Source: Alteromonadaceae bacterium XY-R5 (GTDB taxonomy: Bacteria > Pseudomonadota > Gammaproteobacteria > Enterobacterales > Alteromonadaceae). From it: a DNA stretch of 64,000 bases. How positions within the stretch are numbered: the stretch's first letter is position 1; every line of letters begins with the position of its first letter. The notes beneath the pieces were generated by a model. It was not told the DNA's origin and searched no databases. It worked only from the letters and a program-made list of their open reading frames with translations. The position numbers were made by a program, and so were the translations under genes. The stretch covers positions 744,001 to 808,000 of the forward strand of contig LXWE01000001.1 of the NCBI GenBank assembly GCA_001660395.1, in the 5' to 3' direction. Positions 26,366 to 35,594 of the stretch are shown here, one piece after another.

Positions 26366-28252
26366 TTATTTTGGATTTGTCTGGATAATGACGTCGGCGG
26401 CCTTTTCGGCAATCATGTAAATGGCTGAGACGATAAATAGCCCGGGAATCCTTGGAAATACGCAGGCATCCACGACCCTCAGACCACTCACACCACGTAC
26501 GTTGAAGTCTTTGTCTAATACCGCCATCGGGTCATCGTCAGTGCCAATCGGGCAGGTACAGGACGCATGATGGCCCCAGGCTCGATTACGAATAAAGGTC
26601 TTAATTTCGTCATCAGTTTGAACATCTTTTCCAGGTAATTCCTCTTCTTCAATAACACCCTCTTTGATTAATTCTTTGGTTAAACTGCGCACAAATTTGA
26701 CACCTTCAACCACGGCATCCAGATCTTCCCCATCCTGGTCTGTACCTTCTTCAAAATAGCGGAAGTTGATGTAAGGGCGCTCCAAAGGATCAGCTGAGTT
26801 AAGGGTCACGTCCCCCCCCCGGTTTTTGGTATGGCCTTTAAGTACCGCCCAGGTTAAGTAGTCTAAATGCTCGGCGATCAAACGTGAATAAGTAGGGAAA
26901 TAACCGCGAAATAGCGCCAACAGGGCAAAACAAAATAAATCCGGCGGCATGCCTTTAGCTTTTTGAAAGGCTTTCGATTTAATAATTGCCGCGATCACTG
27001 CGCCATTGGTGGTGTATACCCCCCGCTTATTTAACCACTGTTGGTACTGAGGATCAGAGGTGTCGTATTTGGCACCATCAAGTACTTCCCACTGGCGGCA
27101 CATACGATTGACCACACCCACTTCGTATCTATCTTGCAAGTTCTTACCTACACCAGGCAAATGCACTTTGCACTCGATATGATGTTTGGCTAATTCGGCA
27201 CTATCACCGATACCTGACAGCATGAGTAACTGCGGCGTATTAAACGCGCCGCCAGATAAAATCACCTCTCGCTTACAGTGTACGGTTTTCAGTTCACCTT
27301 GCGCCCCACTGGGCGGCTGAAAGGCCTTGTATAAACGATTGCCTTTGAGGTACTCCACGCCAACCGCGCGCTTATCATCGTCCAAAATAACCTTGGTCAC
27401 GTGGGCTTGCATTTCAATGGTCAAAAACTGTGGAAAGCGCTTTTGAATATCCAACACCCGCTCCCGTGTACCATTACGTAAACGATCATGAGTCGCTAGC
27501 GGCGGATAATGTAAGCCAAAGGCATTGTCTTTAATTAATCGCCAATCATTGGGATCTCCTGCCCCCTGTATAAACCATAAAATGCGTTTTAATGGATTAC
27601 GTAGCGAACTGAATGCCTTAAATGCCGACCACGCGACGCTTTCAATTAAGCCGGGATCCGTGGACACGGCTTTAACCGGAATCGCCTTTTGCGTGCCTAA
27701 CCAGCCATTAAAACCATGGCGGGTGGGGTTAAAGCGAAAAAGTTTGTACAAAAAGCGATAAACAGGACGATAGCGGCAATCTTCCAGCTTCTGCCAGTAC
27801 TTATTCATACTGACCGGTCCCCACGAGCTATCTCCGGTTAATTGCTCGAGGTACTCCCAATCCTCATTCGCCGGATAAACCGTGATCATCGCGTTATGAG
27901 ACGTACACCCCCCCAAACAGCCCGCACGGGGGTACAAGATGCCATTGACCGGCTCCCCTTCAAATTCAGCGACGTATTTTGGATCCCGTTCTTGCTGAGT
28001 CTGGTCGGTGTAATGACGAACAAAATAATCCCAACGCATGGCATTATTTTCAGTGGAAAATGCATGAAACACGGGGACATGATAATCCTGTGGCAAGCGA
28101 TTGTGGTCATACACCTGATCGCTGCCCTTATCATGCACAGGATCGGTACCAGCTTCTAATAACAAGGTACGAAAACCATTCTCAGCTAACCTTGCCGCCA
28201 CAGTCCCACCGCCAGCACCCGAACCGACTACGATATAATCATATTCATCCAT
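26366..28252 (-). CDS. GMC-family FAD oxidoreductase next to a di-heme lipoprotein
   Basis: 628 residues from the ATG at 28252, preferred over a TTG at 28285 because AAGGG lies eight bases before it and the longer frame would overlap the upstream gene. The FAD-binding GSGAGGG follows the start directly, and GMC signature 1 is seen around YPRAGCLGGCTSHNAM. The active-site segment is HHASCTCPIG (561-570). Where most GMC enzymes have a second catalytic Asn or His near the C-terminus, this one reads PGLFIVSAIYMIAE. No signal peptide is seen. A run of nine G residues on the coding strand lies at 26812-26820. Substrate unknown; an alcohol or sterol is possible. Confidence 0.82.
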   Translation of the reverse strand: MDEYDYIVVGSGAGGGTVAARLAENGFRTLLLEAGTDPVHDKGSDQVYDHNRLPQDYHVPVFHAFSTENNAMRWDYFVRHYTDQTQQERDPKYVAEFEGEPVNGILYPRAGCLGGCTSHNAMITVYPANEDWEYLEQLTGDSSWGPVSMNKYWQKLEDCRYRPVYRFLYKLFRFNPTRHGFNGWLGTQKAIPVKAVSTDPGLIESVAWSAFKAFSSLRNPLKRILWFIQGAGDPNDWRLIKDNAFGLHYPPLATHDRLRNGTRERVLDIQKRFPQFLTIEMQAHVTKVILDDDKRAVGVEYLKGNRLYKAFQPPSGAQGELKTVHCKREVILSGGAFNTPQLLMLSGIGDSAELAKHHIECKVHLPGVGKNLQDRYEVGVVNRMCRQWEVLDGAKYDTSDPQYQQWLNKRGVYTTNGAVIAAIIKSKAFQKAKGMPPDLFCFALLALFRGYFPTYSRLIAEHLDYLTWAVLKGHTKNRGGDVTLNSADPLERPYINFRYFEEGTDQDGEDLDAVVEGVKFVRSLTKELIKEGVIEEEELPGKDVQTDDEIKTFIRNRAWGHHASCTCPIGTDDDPMAVLDKDFNVRGVSGLRVVDACVFPRIPGLFIVSAIYMIAEKAADVIIQTNPK

Positions 28253-28262
28253 GACGCGGCCC

Positions 28263-30878
28263 TTACATAAGTTTGAGATATTCAATTAAGGCCCGTTTTT
28301 CCTCATCGGTTAACGGGGTTTCTCCTTCCGTTTCTGGCAGATAATCAGTCCCGAAGTAATGGCCCTTATTCAACACAAAATCCGGACAAGTGCTGCCATT
28401 GAGTAGCGGCTTCACTAAATTCGCAAACACTTTTTTGGCTTCTTCACCACTGGCATCTTCAGGCAGCTTTTTCAGATCTTTAATGATCTTGATAAACAGC
28501 TGCACGGCATTCCAATCAAGTTTGGATAAATCCGTGTTATACAGAAGATTGGTGGGTGTCCCGGCCGGTATAGGCCCTAACCGAATACTGCCATCTGGCT
28601 GCACAATCTTAGGAAACAGCTTTTCCAGCTCACCACTAAATTTCTGTACCACTTCAGGCAAAAAGCCCGGTGCCAGAGTCAAATAACTGTCTTCGGTTAC
28701 CGTTTGGATATAGCCCTGATGGAATTTGCCCGATTTAGTTACCGTCACAAATGGATAAGGATATTCGTGTGGGTACTGACCATCATACGGCGCTGAGTTA
28801 TAAGGATACCCACCAGATCCAACACGTTTTTCTGGCCACAGGAGTTCTTCGATCGAGGTATCAAAGGACGACATTCTGGCCTCAACCGTTCCTTTGTATT
28901 TAAACGGCCCAAGGTTGTTATTGAGTAAAAATGGTGCCGTACTCCAGAGGCTGACCAGAGAAGCTGGGCGAGTATAGCCCCTGCCTCCGGCTGGCATTTT
29001 CCACTGGTACACCTCACCCGTAATCGGGTTTTGTACCTGCACCTCGCCGACAGATGGCAAGGCTTTATATGAGCTGGACGAGAAGTTATCCCAGATATCA
29101 TTGGCCAGCGCATTACGCGCCAGAGGGCTACACGCATTCGTTTCCAGCAAGGTAACTGGCACTCTTAATTCATTAGAGAGGAAGTTATTTTTGAGGAAAT
29201 CAGGCTTGCGAGCTTCTACCAGCATGGCCTGTTTAAATTCATCGGTTTTACTGTATTGCCAGTAGTCATCCCAGCATTCTAAATACCCCGAACCAACGCA
29301 TCCTTTAGGCGGATATTTAGCCGCATCAGTGTATTTTCCTTTGGTCGGAAAGAAATCCGTAAACACCTTGCTCGGCAACTTGGAGGAATGGCAGCGGGCG
29401 CATGTGGTAGCAAATACATCCCGCCCCTTATCCAACAGTGCCTGATCTTTTGTCAGGTAGCTTTCGCCTCCGGGTGCCTCAGCCAGATAATCCGGGGTCG
29501 CACTGCCCAAAAAGAATAACGCTACATCCGGTGTTTGATTCTCATTGGCCACCCAATAACTCGAGTTTTTCTCTGCCACAGCAATTTCAAACGGGCTAAT
29601 AGGCTTACCCCCGACAATGGCATTAAAGTGCTCAAGCCACTCTTCACTGAATAAGCCAATATTCACATACACGCGGTTCAGCGCACCTAATGCCCCGACC
29701 GAATCCGCGCCGTCTTTTAACACTCTTGGTGTAAAGGCAATATCCGGCGGAGTGAAAAATGCGTCGAGCGGATGGCCCTCAGGCAGATAATCATTCAGCT
29801 GTTTGTTATTCAGCTCACCACCTTTTAGGACTTCCTGGCCCCACTTAGTCCCAAGCTCGAGACGCGCGCCTAGTTCGTATACAGCGTTCATGGTGCGGGG
29901 GTTATTGATATAGTCAGTGGATACCAGACTGGTATCCAACGCCCCGGGTTTAGAAGTATGGAAGAACTGATTTACATAATTGGTTTCATCTGGATTCCAG
30001 ATAAAAATCCGGTCAAACCAAAAATACTGCGCGCCTGGATTAGAATTTAAGTCTGCCCACTCTGGCGCATTGAAGTCCTTTGGTGGATGACTGGGGTTAG
30101 GTCCTACATGGCAAAAACCACAAGACATGCCAACCCGATAAGGCTTGATTAAATCCTTACTGTTGTAATATTCAGGATCAGTGTAATACCTAACAGGGTC
30201 CCAGTTTTGCTCCGCCTTTTTGTTAAATGCGGGGTTTGGAAACAGACGCAAGCCAACAATCCCTGTCGCGTAGCCGTAGTAAGAACCCACCGGTATATTG
30301 TCCCCCCGGGCACCAATTTTAACTCCGGGGTACTTATTTTCGTTTTCGAACGGATCCGGAGAGCAACCTTCGGCCAGACTATCCAGCCATAAGCCGAATC
30401 GGTCTGCTCTTGGCCCTTGTTTATCTTCAAAACAAGGCTCATTCACCACTCCCAGGTAACCCCAGCGATTGCTGCGCTTTGCTGCCAAATTAGGGTGGTT
30501 AGAAATGACTTTGAGTAAATCCAGATTACCAAACGATTTACGGCTGAGTTCATCCCACAATCTGTCATTACCTGCCGTCCATACTACCCAGTTATTGCGA
30601 CCATGAGCAAAGCGCTCAACGGCTTCATTTTCGGTAATACCGGGGAAATAAGGCGCTAAACGCGCTTGTAGGGTTGCCGGGTCTTTAGAGATGCCATAAT
30701 CCATATCCGCATAGAAATCATCCTTAGCGCCGGATAAGTCCTCTGCGGTAACGCCTACACACATGGCTTCGTCTTTAATTTTTCCTGCGGTATCACCGCA
30801 AGGCGACTTCTCACAACTCACTAGCAGAGTTGCACACAGGAGCAACAAAACACGCAATAGAAATGGGGATGCTGGCAT
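28263..30878 (-). CDS. di-heme c-type cytochrome lipoprotein, RoxA/di-heme peroxidase-like
   Basis: 871 residues. The signal peptide ends in a lipobox (LLVSC, C22), so the protein should be a lipid-anchored periplasmic or surface protein. Two CxxCH heme sites are present: CGFCH (253-257) and CARCH (493-497). After the second, the motif SLVSLWSTAPFLLNNNLGPF is a variant of the LW..APYLHNGSVPTL segment of di-heme peroxidases and of RoxA-type oxygenases. The wide heme spacing (240 residues) also resembles RoxA-like proteins, though the chain is longer. It is the first gene of the set; its TAA lies ten bases before the GMC start. Electron transfer from the GMC enzyme or oxygenation of a hydrophobic substrate are the two readings. 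Confidence 0.72.
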   Translation of the reverse strand: MPASPFLLRVLLLLCATLLVSCEKSPCGDTAGKIKDEAMCVGVTAEDLSGAKDDFYADMDYGISKDPATLQARLAPYFPGITENEAVERFAHGRNNWVVWTAGNDRLWDELSRKSFGNLDLLKVISNHPNLAAKRSNRWGYLGVVNEPCFEDKQGPRADRFGLWLDSLAEGCSPDPFENENKYPGVKIGARGDNIPVGSYYGYATGIVGLRLFPNPAFNKKAEQNWDPVRYYTDPEYYNSKDLIKPYRVGMSCGFCHVGPNPSHPPKDFNAPEWADLNSNPGAQYFWFDRIFIWNPDETNYVNQFFHTSKPGALDTSLVSTDYINNPRTMNAVYELGARLELGTKWGQEVLKGGELNNKQLNDYLPEGHPLDAFFTPPDIAFTPRVLKDGADSVGALGALNRVYVNIGLFSEEWLEHFNAIVGGKPISPFEIAVAEKNSSYWVANENQTPDVALFFLGSATPDYLAEAPGGESYLTKDQALLDKGRDVFATTCARCHSSKLPSKVFTDFFPTKGKYTDAAKYPPKGCVGSGYLECWDDYWQYSKTDEFKQAMLVEARKPDFLKNNFLSNELRVPVTLLETNACSPLARNALANDIWDNFSSSSYKALPSVGEVQVQNPITGEVYQWKMPAGGRGYTRPASLVSLWSTAPFLLNNNLGPFKYKGTVEARMSSFDTSIEELLWPEKRVGSGGYPYNSAPYDGQYPHEYPYPFVTVTKSGKFHQGYIQTVTEDSYLTLAPGFLPEVVQKFSGELEKLFPKIVQPDGSIRLGPIPAGTPTNLLYNTDLSKLDWNAVQLFIKIIKDLKKLPEDASGEEAKKVFANLVKPLLNGSTCPDFVLNKGHYFGTDYLPETEGETPLTDEEKRALIEYLKLM

Positions 30879-31140
30879 AGATACTCTCCCTGTAATCCAT
30901 ACTCAATCGGGCACGCAGGCAGATAAGCGGCATTAACCCGTGTGAGCATGAAACGAAAATATGAAGTTCAAACCTGATAGTTCGCTTAACAACAGGACGT
31001 TGCCAGATAAGACTTAAGTCAGACACCTAAGCATTCAGGGACAAATGCCATTTAATTGGATGGCTTGCATTAAAATTAGCCAAGAGAAAAGTATTTAGCA
31101 AACCCAACTAATTGATATTTTTAACAACCTACGGGAATGA
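30879..31140. other. gene-free stretch upstream of the di-heme lipoprotein
   Basis: Part of a 337-base gap (30879-31215). It should hold the promoter of the minus-strand set. A perfect 10-bp palindrome GACTTAAGTC lies at 31011-31020. I see no open frame with a credible start and no RNA gene. The other end of the gap is a terminator. Confidence 0.4.
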
Positions 31141-31179
31141 AAAAGAAAAGCCCCACCGACTCTGGTTCAGTGGAGCTTT
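31141..31179 (-). terminator. terminator of the phasin genes
   Basis: On the minus strand AAAGCTCCAC pairs with GTGGGGCTTT (10 bp, one G-U) around a 13-base loop, followed by TCTTTT. It lies 37 bases after the stop of the larger phasin gene. Confidence 0.8.
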
Positions 31180-31215
31180 AAGGGGATTAAAGTTCAACTC
31201 ACGTAGTTAGGCGTA

Positions 31216-31803
31216 TTACTCGCTGGTCTTTGGTGCTGCAGGCTTTTTCACAGCTGGCTTACGTACAGTTTTCGTTGCTGTTGCAGGTTTTGCCACTGTC
31301 GACGCAGCTGGCTTTGCCGCGGGCTTTTTCGCTGGCGCTTTTTTAGCAACAGGCTTGGCAACAGTGGCTTTAGTAACGGTTGTTTCTTTTGGTTCAGCAA
31401 CTGGCTCAGGAGCGGGTGCTGGCGCAGCTTTTTTTGCTACAGGTTTAGGTGCAGGTTTTGCCGCAGCAGCCTTTTCCTGAGTCAACCTGGCGACTGTATC
31501 TATCAGTTCATCCACCCGAGCGGTGAGCTCTTCCAGCTTTTTGTCTGTAGACTCAAACGGCCAGCTGAACTTCTTTTTCAGTGTTTGCAACTTCTCGTTG
31601 ATAATGCCTTTTGGATTTATCTTCACACTGAGTTCGGCTTCCACGTCTTGCCCCGTTTGCATTAGTTGATGGATAAAATCGTTCGAATCCTGTTGAAATT
31701 TATCGAGCGTTTGAAAGGCCTTGTCCCGGCCTAAATCATAAGCCCCCATTCCCGCCAGCCAGGCTCGACGACTTAAATTTTCCAGTTTTTTTACAGCATT
31801 CAT
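31216..31803 (-). CDS. phaF: PhaF-type phasin with an Ala/Lys/Pro-rich tail
   Basis: 195 residues. The N-terminal 110 form the phasin domain, beginning with a helix holding RRAWLAGMGAYDLGR and ending in a heptad-like TARVDELIDTVARLTQEK. From about residue 112 the sequence is a low-complexity tail of AKP/KKPA repeats resembling histone H1, as in Pseudomonas PhaF, which coats polyhydroxyalkanoate granules and binds DNA. GAGGGA precedes the ATG. It follows the small phasin gene after a hairpin. No PHA synthase is in the window, so storage is inferred from the family. Confidence 0.83.
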   Translation of the reverse strand: MNAVKKLENLSRRAWLAGMGAYDLGRDKAFQTLDKFQQDSNDFIHQLMQTGQDVEAELSVKINPKGIINEKLQTLKKKFSWPFESTDKKLEELTARVDELIDTVARLTQEKAAAAKPAPKPVAKKAAPAPAPEPVAEPKETTVTKATVAKPVAKKAPAKKPAAKPAASTVAKPATATKTVRKPAVKKPAAPKTSE

Positions 31804-31844
31804 AGACTGTCCCTCCCGGGCATGGTTTAAGGGGAGAAGATGGC

Positions 31845-31865
31845 AGGGCTGCCATTGGCAGCCCT
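31845..31865 (-). terminator. hairpin between the two phasin genes
   Basis: AGGGCTGCC-ATT-GGCAGCCCT, a perfect 9-bp stem with a 3-base loop, lies seven bases after the small phasin stop. There is no T run, so partial termination or message stabilisation is likely. Confidence 0.5.
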
Positions 31866-31872
31866 AAGATGC

Positions 31873-32223
31873 TTATTTGGCCAGTTTGGCAACGGCTTCG
31901 GTCAGAGCGTCGATTTTCGCAGACAGTTCATCTACTTTTTGCTCTGTACTTGGCTTATCCAGACCCAGTTTTTTACGCACTTCGGCAACACGGGCTTCTA
32001 CTTTAGCCTTAGCCTTGAATTTCTCTTTAGCTTCGGTTTCCAGTTTTTCGCCTTTGCTCACCAGCTCATCGAAAACTTTACCAGCTTCTGCACTCAGTTT
32101 TTCGTAACGGCCTTGAGCTTCATCGAAGCTCTTACCATAGGCACCCAAACCAGCGAGCCAGATTTTGCGGGCCACTTCTTCTGCTTCAGAGACTTTGCTT
32201 TTCAGCGCTTCGAATTTAGTCAT
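31873..32223 (-). CDS. phaI: PhaI-type small phasin
   Basis: 116 residues, almost all charged helix. The segment EEVARKIWLAGLGAYGKSFDE parallels the RRAWLAGMGAYDLGR stretch of the neighbouring PhaF-type protein, and the chain ends in a leucine/valine heptad (QKVDELSAKIDALTEAVAKL) like that used by phasins to oligomerise. It lacks the basic tail. The role would be coating of polyhydroxyalkanoate or other storage granules. AGGAAC precedes the ATG. It is the first of the two phasin genes; the hairpin between them suggests it is made in excess. Confidence 0.83.
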   Translation of the reverse strand: MTKFEALKSKVSEAEEVARKIWLAGLGAYGKSFDEAQGRYEKLSAEAGKVFDELVSKGEKLETEAKEKFKAKAKVEARVAEVRKKLGLDKPSTEQKVDELSAKIDALTEAVAKLAK

Positions 32224-32383
32224 GTTCCTTTCCTCATAGTAGGGGTGACTGTCTTAACTATGGGTAAGGCTAAAGGAACAAATTAGAAACTGCATACTAA
32301 TTAAACAATTAGCTGCAAATTATTTTGACGGGAAGAGATAACTGACTGAATAAAAAGGTAATTAATTTTCACCACACAGACAT

Positions 32384-32408
32384 AAAAAAGGAGGTGTATT
32401 ACCTCCTT
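32384..32408 (-). terminator. terminator of fadR
   Basis: On the minus strand AAGGAGGT pairs with ACCTCCTT around a 5-base loop, followed by TTTT. It lies 15 bases after the fadR stop. Confidence 0.82.
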
Positions 32409-32423
32409 CTCGTAGTCCAGCGC

Positions 32424-33134
32424 TTAGTCGACTAAGTCTTTTGGCATGGTAGAACGCATTTCATTCCACACCTTGCCACTTTCAATACCGTATTTACGGA
32501 TCACTTTGGGTACGGATTCAAATTCACCATTGCTGGCCAAATCCAGCAAGCTTTGATAATAGTTACGGGCTAAATCGCGACTCTTTGGATTAGAAAAGAA
32601 AAATCCACCAATGCGGGAATACAAGCCTCGGAAGCCGTTCATCATCAGCACGAACACTGGATTACCGGAAGCCATCGCAAGGTCGTGAGTCACTTTATAA
32701 TCGTACTCAGCGAATGATTTACCATCATCAGCAATCACTTTATAACCTTCGAGGATATCTCGTGCTTTATCCGGATTGTTACGAATCGCCCCACGGATAA
32801 ATACGGCGCTTACGTTGGTTCGCGCTGCCAGCAAGTGATCCACTAACTCTGGAATGCCGTCCTGGTCTAAACGCGCCAGGGTTTCAAGGATATTTAATCC
32901 TGAGGTTTCCCAGAAATTATTGACCTTAGTAGGTTTACCATGCTGAATGGTTAACCAGCCATCCCGGGCCAAACGTTGCAGTACTTCACGCAATGTCGTT
33001 CGGGTAACGCCAATTAATTCTGAAAGTTCACGTTCAGCCGGAAGGATGGTTCCTGGAGGAAAACGTCCGCTCCAAATGGACTCAACGATATATTCTTCGG
33101 CAAATCCCGCCGGACTTTGTGCCTTGTAGATCAT
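32424..33134 (-). CDS. fadR: fatty-acid metabolism regulator FadR
   Basis: 236 residues, the E. coli length (239). A GntR-type winged helix is at about 9-75 ([30 protein letters not shown]), followed by the helical acyl-CoA-binding domain with [10 protein letters not shown] and the C-terminal [11 protein letters not shown]. In gammaproteobacteria FadR represses fad genes and activates fab genes until long-chain acyl-CoA binds. It is divergent from nhaB, the conserved arrangement. A FadR-like half site, ATCTGGTAC on the minus strand, lies about 40 bases upstream of its start, which suggests autoregulation. Confidence 0.95.
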   Translation of the reverse strand: MIYKAQSPAGFAEEYIVESIWSGRFPPGTILPAERELSELIGVTRTTLREVLQRLARDGWLTIQHGKPTKVNNFWETSGLNILETLARLDQDGIPELVDHLLAARTNVSAVFIRGAIRNNPDKARDILEGYKVIADDGKSFAEYDYKVTHDLAMASGNPVFVLMMNGFRGLYSRIGGFFFSNPKSRDLARNYYQSLLDLASNGEFESVPKVIRKYGIESGKVWNEMRSTMPKDLVD

Positions 33135-33173
33135 GCAACAGCTCGCTGTTTTATTTTTTATCTATGCTTCGAC

Positions 33174-33187
33174 AGATTGTACCAGAT
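33174..33187. promoter_or_regulatory. candidate FadR half site in the fadR/nhaB gap
   Basis: The minus strand reads ATCTGGTAC (33179-33187), identical to the left half of the E. coli fadB-type FadR site ATCTGGTACGACCAGAT; the right half is poorly kept. Confidence 0.35.
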
Positions 33188-33378
33188 GCAAAATAGAGGT
33201 AACAAACAAAGTTTAAAAAGTTGTTACACTATCTATAGCGCGGTAAATCACTTCCTTGTTTCCTATGTACAATTATTAACCTAAATAAATAGGGATTGGT
33301 AGAATTACCTTGCAATTAACCAAGACAAATTTTACAAAATAACAAATATTTACAGGCATATACTAAGGACATAAGTAC

Positions 33379-34959
33379 ATGCAAACATCTATGGTACATG
33401 CTCTTTATTCCAACTTTCTCGGCCAGGCGCCGCAGTGGTATAAAAATGCCATCATTGCATTTTTAGTCATTAATCCGTTCGTATTTATGCTCAGCCCCTA
33501 TGCGGCTGGATGGTTATTGGTCATTGAGTTTATCTTTACTCTGGCAATGGCCCTGAAATGCTACCCCTTGCAACCTGGTGGTTTATTACTGTTCGAAGCG
33601 CTCTTTATCGGAATGACGACACCAGAACACATGAAGCATGAACTAGTGGTGAATATCGAAGTCATTTTACTTTTGGTATTCATGGTAGCCGGTATCTATT
33701 TCATGAAAGACCTGCTGTTGTTCCTGTTCACCAAGTTATTGGTGAGAGTCAAAAACAAAGTGGTTCTGGCGGTTGCCTTCGCTGGCTCGGCAGCATTTCT
33801 CTCCGCATTTTTAGATGCATTAACGGTTGTTGCCGTCATTATTAGCGTAGGCTTGGGCTTCTATTCGATTTACCATAAAGTCGCGTCAGGCAAAGATTTT
33901 CATCATTCTCACGACCATACTCAGGATGATCATATAGAACAGCCGAAGCGTGAAGATTTAGAACAGTTTCGCGCATTTTTACGTTCACTGATGATGCACG
34001 CTGCGATTGGTACGGCTCTGGGCGGTGTCATGACCATGGTAGGTGAGCCTCAAAACCTGATCATCGCCGATAAGGCTGGCTGGGATTTTGTGGAATTCTT
34101 CTTCCGCATGTCTCCCATTACGATCCCCGTATTTGTCTGTGGCATACTCACCACTATCGTTCTGGAAAAGACAGCGAGCTTCGGCTACGGTGCCAAATTA
34201 CCTGAATTAGTCAGGGCGATTCTGGAAGACTACAACAATCATATTGATGCCGAATTAACTAAACGTGACAAAGCAAAATTATGGTGTCAGGGCATTATTG
34301 CAGTTTGGCTGGTTGTTAGCCTTGCAGGTCACTTTGCTGCCGTTGGTTTAATCGGATTGTCGATCATCGTGCTGGCTTCAACGGTTAATGGCGTCATTGA
34401 TGAACATTCCATTGGTAAGGCCTTCGAAGAAGCACTGCCCTTTACCGCGCTACTGGCGGTTTTCTTCGGCGTGGTATCAGTAATTATTGATCAGGGGCTA
34501 TTTACGCCTGTGATTGACTGGGTATTGACGTTTGAAGGCAAAACCCAGCTCATCATGTTCTATCTGGCCAACGGGCTGCTGTCCATGGTCAGTGATAACG
34601 TATTTGTCGGCTCCGTGTATATTACCGAAGTTACGACAGCTCTGAAACACGGCCACATTACCCGTGATCAGTTTGACATGCTGGCTGTAGCAATTAACAC
34701 AGGGACGAACCTGCCAAGTGTTGCAACGCCAAATGGTCAGGCAGCCTTCCTGTTTATGCTGACATCTGCAATAGCACCGCTATTACGCCTGTCTTATGGT
34801 CGTATGGTTCTGATGTCACTGCCTTACACCGTCGTTTTGACACTGGTTGGCCTGGGGGCTACCTATCTGGCCTTGCACGATGTGACAGATTTACTCTACA
34901 ACCTGCACCTGATTGAGCATCACAGCGCAGTTATGGCAGAAGGTGGCAGTAGCCACTAA
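33379..34959 (+). CDS. nhaB: Na+/H+ antiporter NhaB
   Basis: 526 residues, the normal NhaB length, with about twelve hydrophobic segments. The start ([17 protein letters not shown]), [36 protein letters not shown] and the C-terminal [21 protein letters not shown] are characteristic. A His/Asp-rich cytoplasmic loop ([20 protein letters not shown]) sits near residue 175. It exchanges cytosolic Na+ for protons across the inner membrane. AAGGA precedes the ATG. The neighbours fadR and dsbB are the same in many gammaproteobacteria. A terminator follows the stop. Confidence 0.96.
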   Translation: MQTSMVHALYSNFLGQAPQWYKNAIIAFLVINPFVFMLSPYAAGWLLVIEFIFTLAMALKCYPLQPGGLLLFEALFIGMTTPEHMKHELVVNIEVILLLVFMVAGIYFMKDLLLFLFTKLLVRVKNKVVLAVAFAGSAAFLSAFLDALTVVAVIISVGLGFYSIYHKVASGKDFHHSHDHTQDDHIEQPKREDLEQFRAFLRSLMMHAAIGTALGGVMTMVGEPQNLIIADKAGWDFVEFFFRMSPITIPVFVCGILTTIVLEKTASFGYGAKLPELVRAILEDYNNHIDAELTKRDKAKLWCQGIIAVWLVVSLAGHFAAVGLIGLSIIVLASTVNGVIDEHSIGKAFEEALPFTALLAVFFGVVSVIIDQGLFTPVIDWVLTFEGKTQLIMFYLANGLLSMVSDNVFVGSVYITEVTTALKHGHITRDQFDMLAVAINTGTNLPSVATPNGQAAFLFMLTSAIAPLLRLSYGRMVLMSLPYTVVLTLVGLGATYLALHDVTDLLYNLHLIEHHSAVMAEGGSSH

Positions 34960-34964
34960 GAATC

Positions 34965-34990
34965 AGGGCGGCTTGGCCGCCCTTTTGTTG
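34965..34990 (+). terminator. terminator between nhaB and dsbB
   Basis: AGGGCGGC-TTG-GCCGCCCT, a perfect 8-bp stem followed by TTTTGTTGTTT, directly after nhaB. dsbB therefore probably has its own promoter or depends on read-through. Confidence 0.8.
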
Positions 34991-35011
34991 TTTATTGATT
35001 GAGAAATTTAC

Positions 35012-35536
35012 ATGCAATTTTTGCGTTTTATCGGCCGCTGGCCCGATGCAAAAGCCTCATGGTTTTTGTTATTTTTATCTGCTTTAGGTCTGAATTTATC
35101 TGCCTTATATTTTCAATACGGGCTCGGACTTGAGCCCTGCATTATGTGTATTTATCAGCGCACGGCTGTCTATGGCGTATTACTCGCAGCCTTATTACCA
35201 TTACTGTTCAATATTGCGCCTGTGCGTGTGTTGGCATACGTCCTGTGGGGTTATGCAGCAATCGAAGGCCTACTTGTGGCAATTGAACATGTGGATATTC
35301 AGCAGGCTGAGAATAGCTTCTTTGCTTTTTGCGAGATTGTCCCGAATTTTCCAGAATGGGCACCGCTACATGAATGGTTACCTGGGTTGTTTGCAGCCAC
35401 CGGAGACTGTGGTGACATCAACTGGCAATTTATGGACATGAGTATGCCGCAGTGGATGATAGTCGTGTTTAGCATCTACACAGCTATTTTTGCGCTGGTG
35501 CTAATGTGTCGCTTATTTATCGTGCGTAAGATCTGA
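35012..35536 (+). CDS. dsbB: disulfide bond formation protein DsbB
   Basis: 174 residues with four membrane helices. Both redox pairs are intact: C43 and C46 in EPCIMCIYQR, and C107 and C133 in the second periplasmic loop. The protein reoxidises DsbA and passes electrons to quinone. It lies 52 bases after nhaB behind a hairpin and is followed within five bases by a strong terminator. Start ATG with GAGA upstream. Confidence 0.95.
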   Translation: MQFLRFIGRWPDAKASWFLLFLSALGLNLSALYFQYGLGLEPCIMCIYQRTAVYGVLLAALLPLLFNIAPVRVLAYVLWGYAAIEGLLVAIEHVDIQQAENSFFAFCEIVPNFPEWAPLHEWLPGLFAATGDCGDINWQFMDMSMPQWMIVVFSIYTAIFALVLMCRLFIVRKI

Positions 35537-35541
35537 TAACC

Positions 35542-35568
35542 AAAAGCCCCGCTGTTGCGGGGCTTTTT
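35542..35568. terminator. strong bidirectional terminator
   Basis: AAAAGCCCCGC-TGTT-GCGGGGCTTTT, an 11-bp perfect stem with T or A runs on both sides, between the convergent dsbB and ycgN genes. Confidence 0.9.
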
Positions 35569-35594
35569 ACTTGAATCGAATGGTCAGTGTTGGC

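Noticed and set aside
31678-31692. TTCGAATCC, resembling a tRNA T arm
   Set aside because: It lies inside the PhaF-type coding sequence and no cloverleaf partner arms are present around it.
31840-32286. 148-codon plus-strand frame opposite the small phasin gene
   Set aside because: It is Phe-rich, a mirror of Glu/Lys-rich phasin codons, and overlaps a well-supported gene completely.
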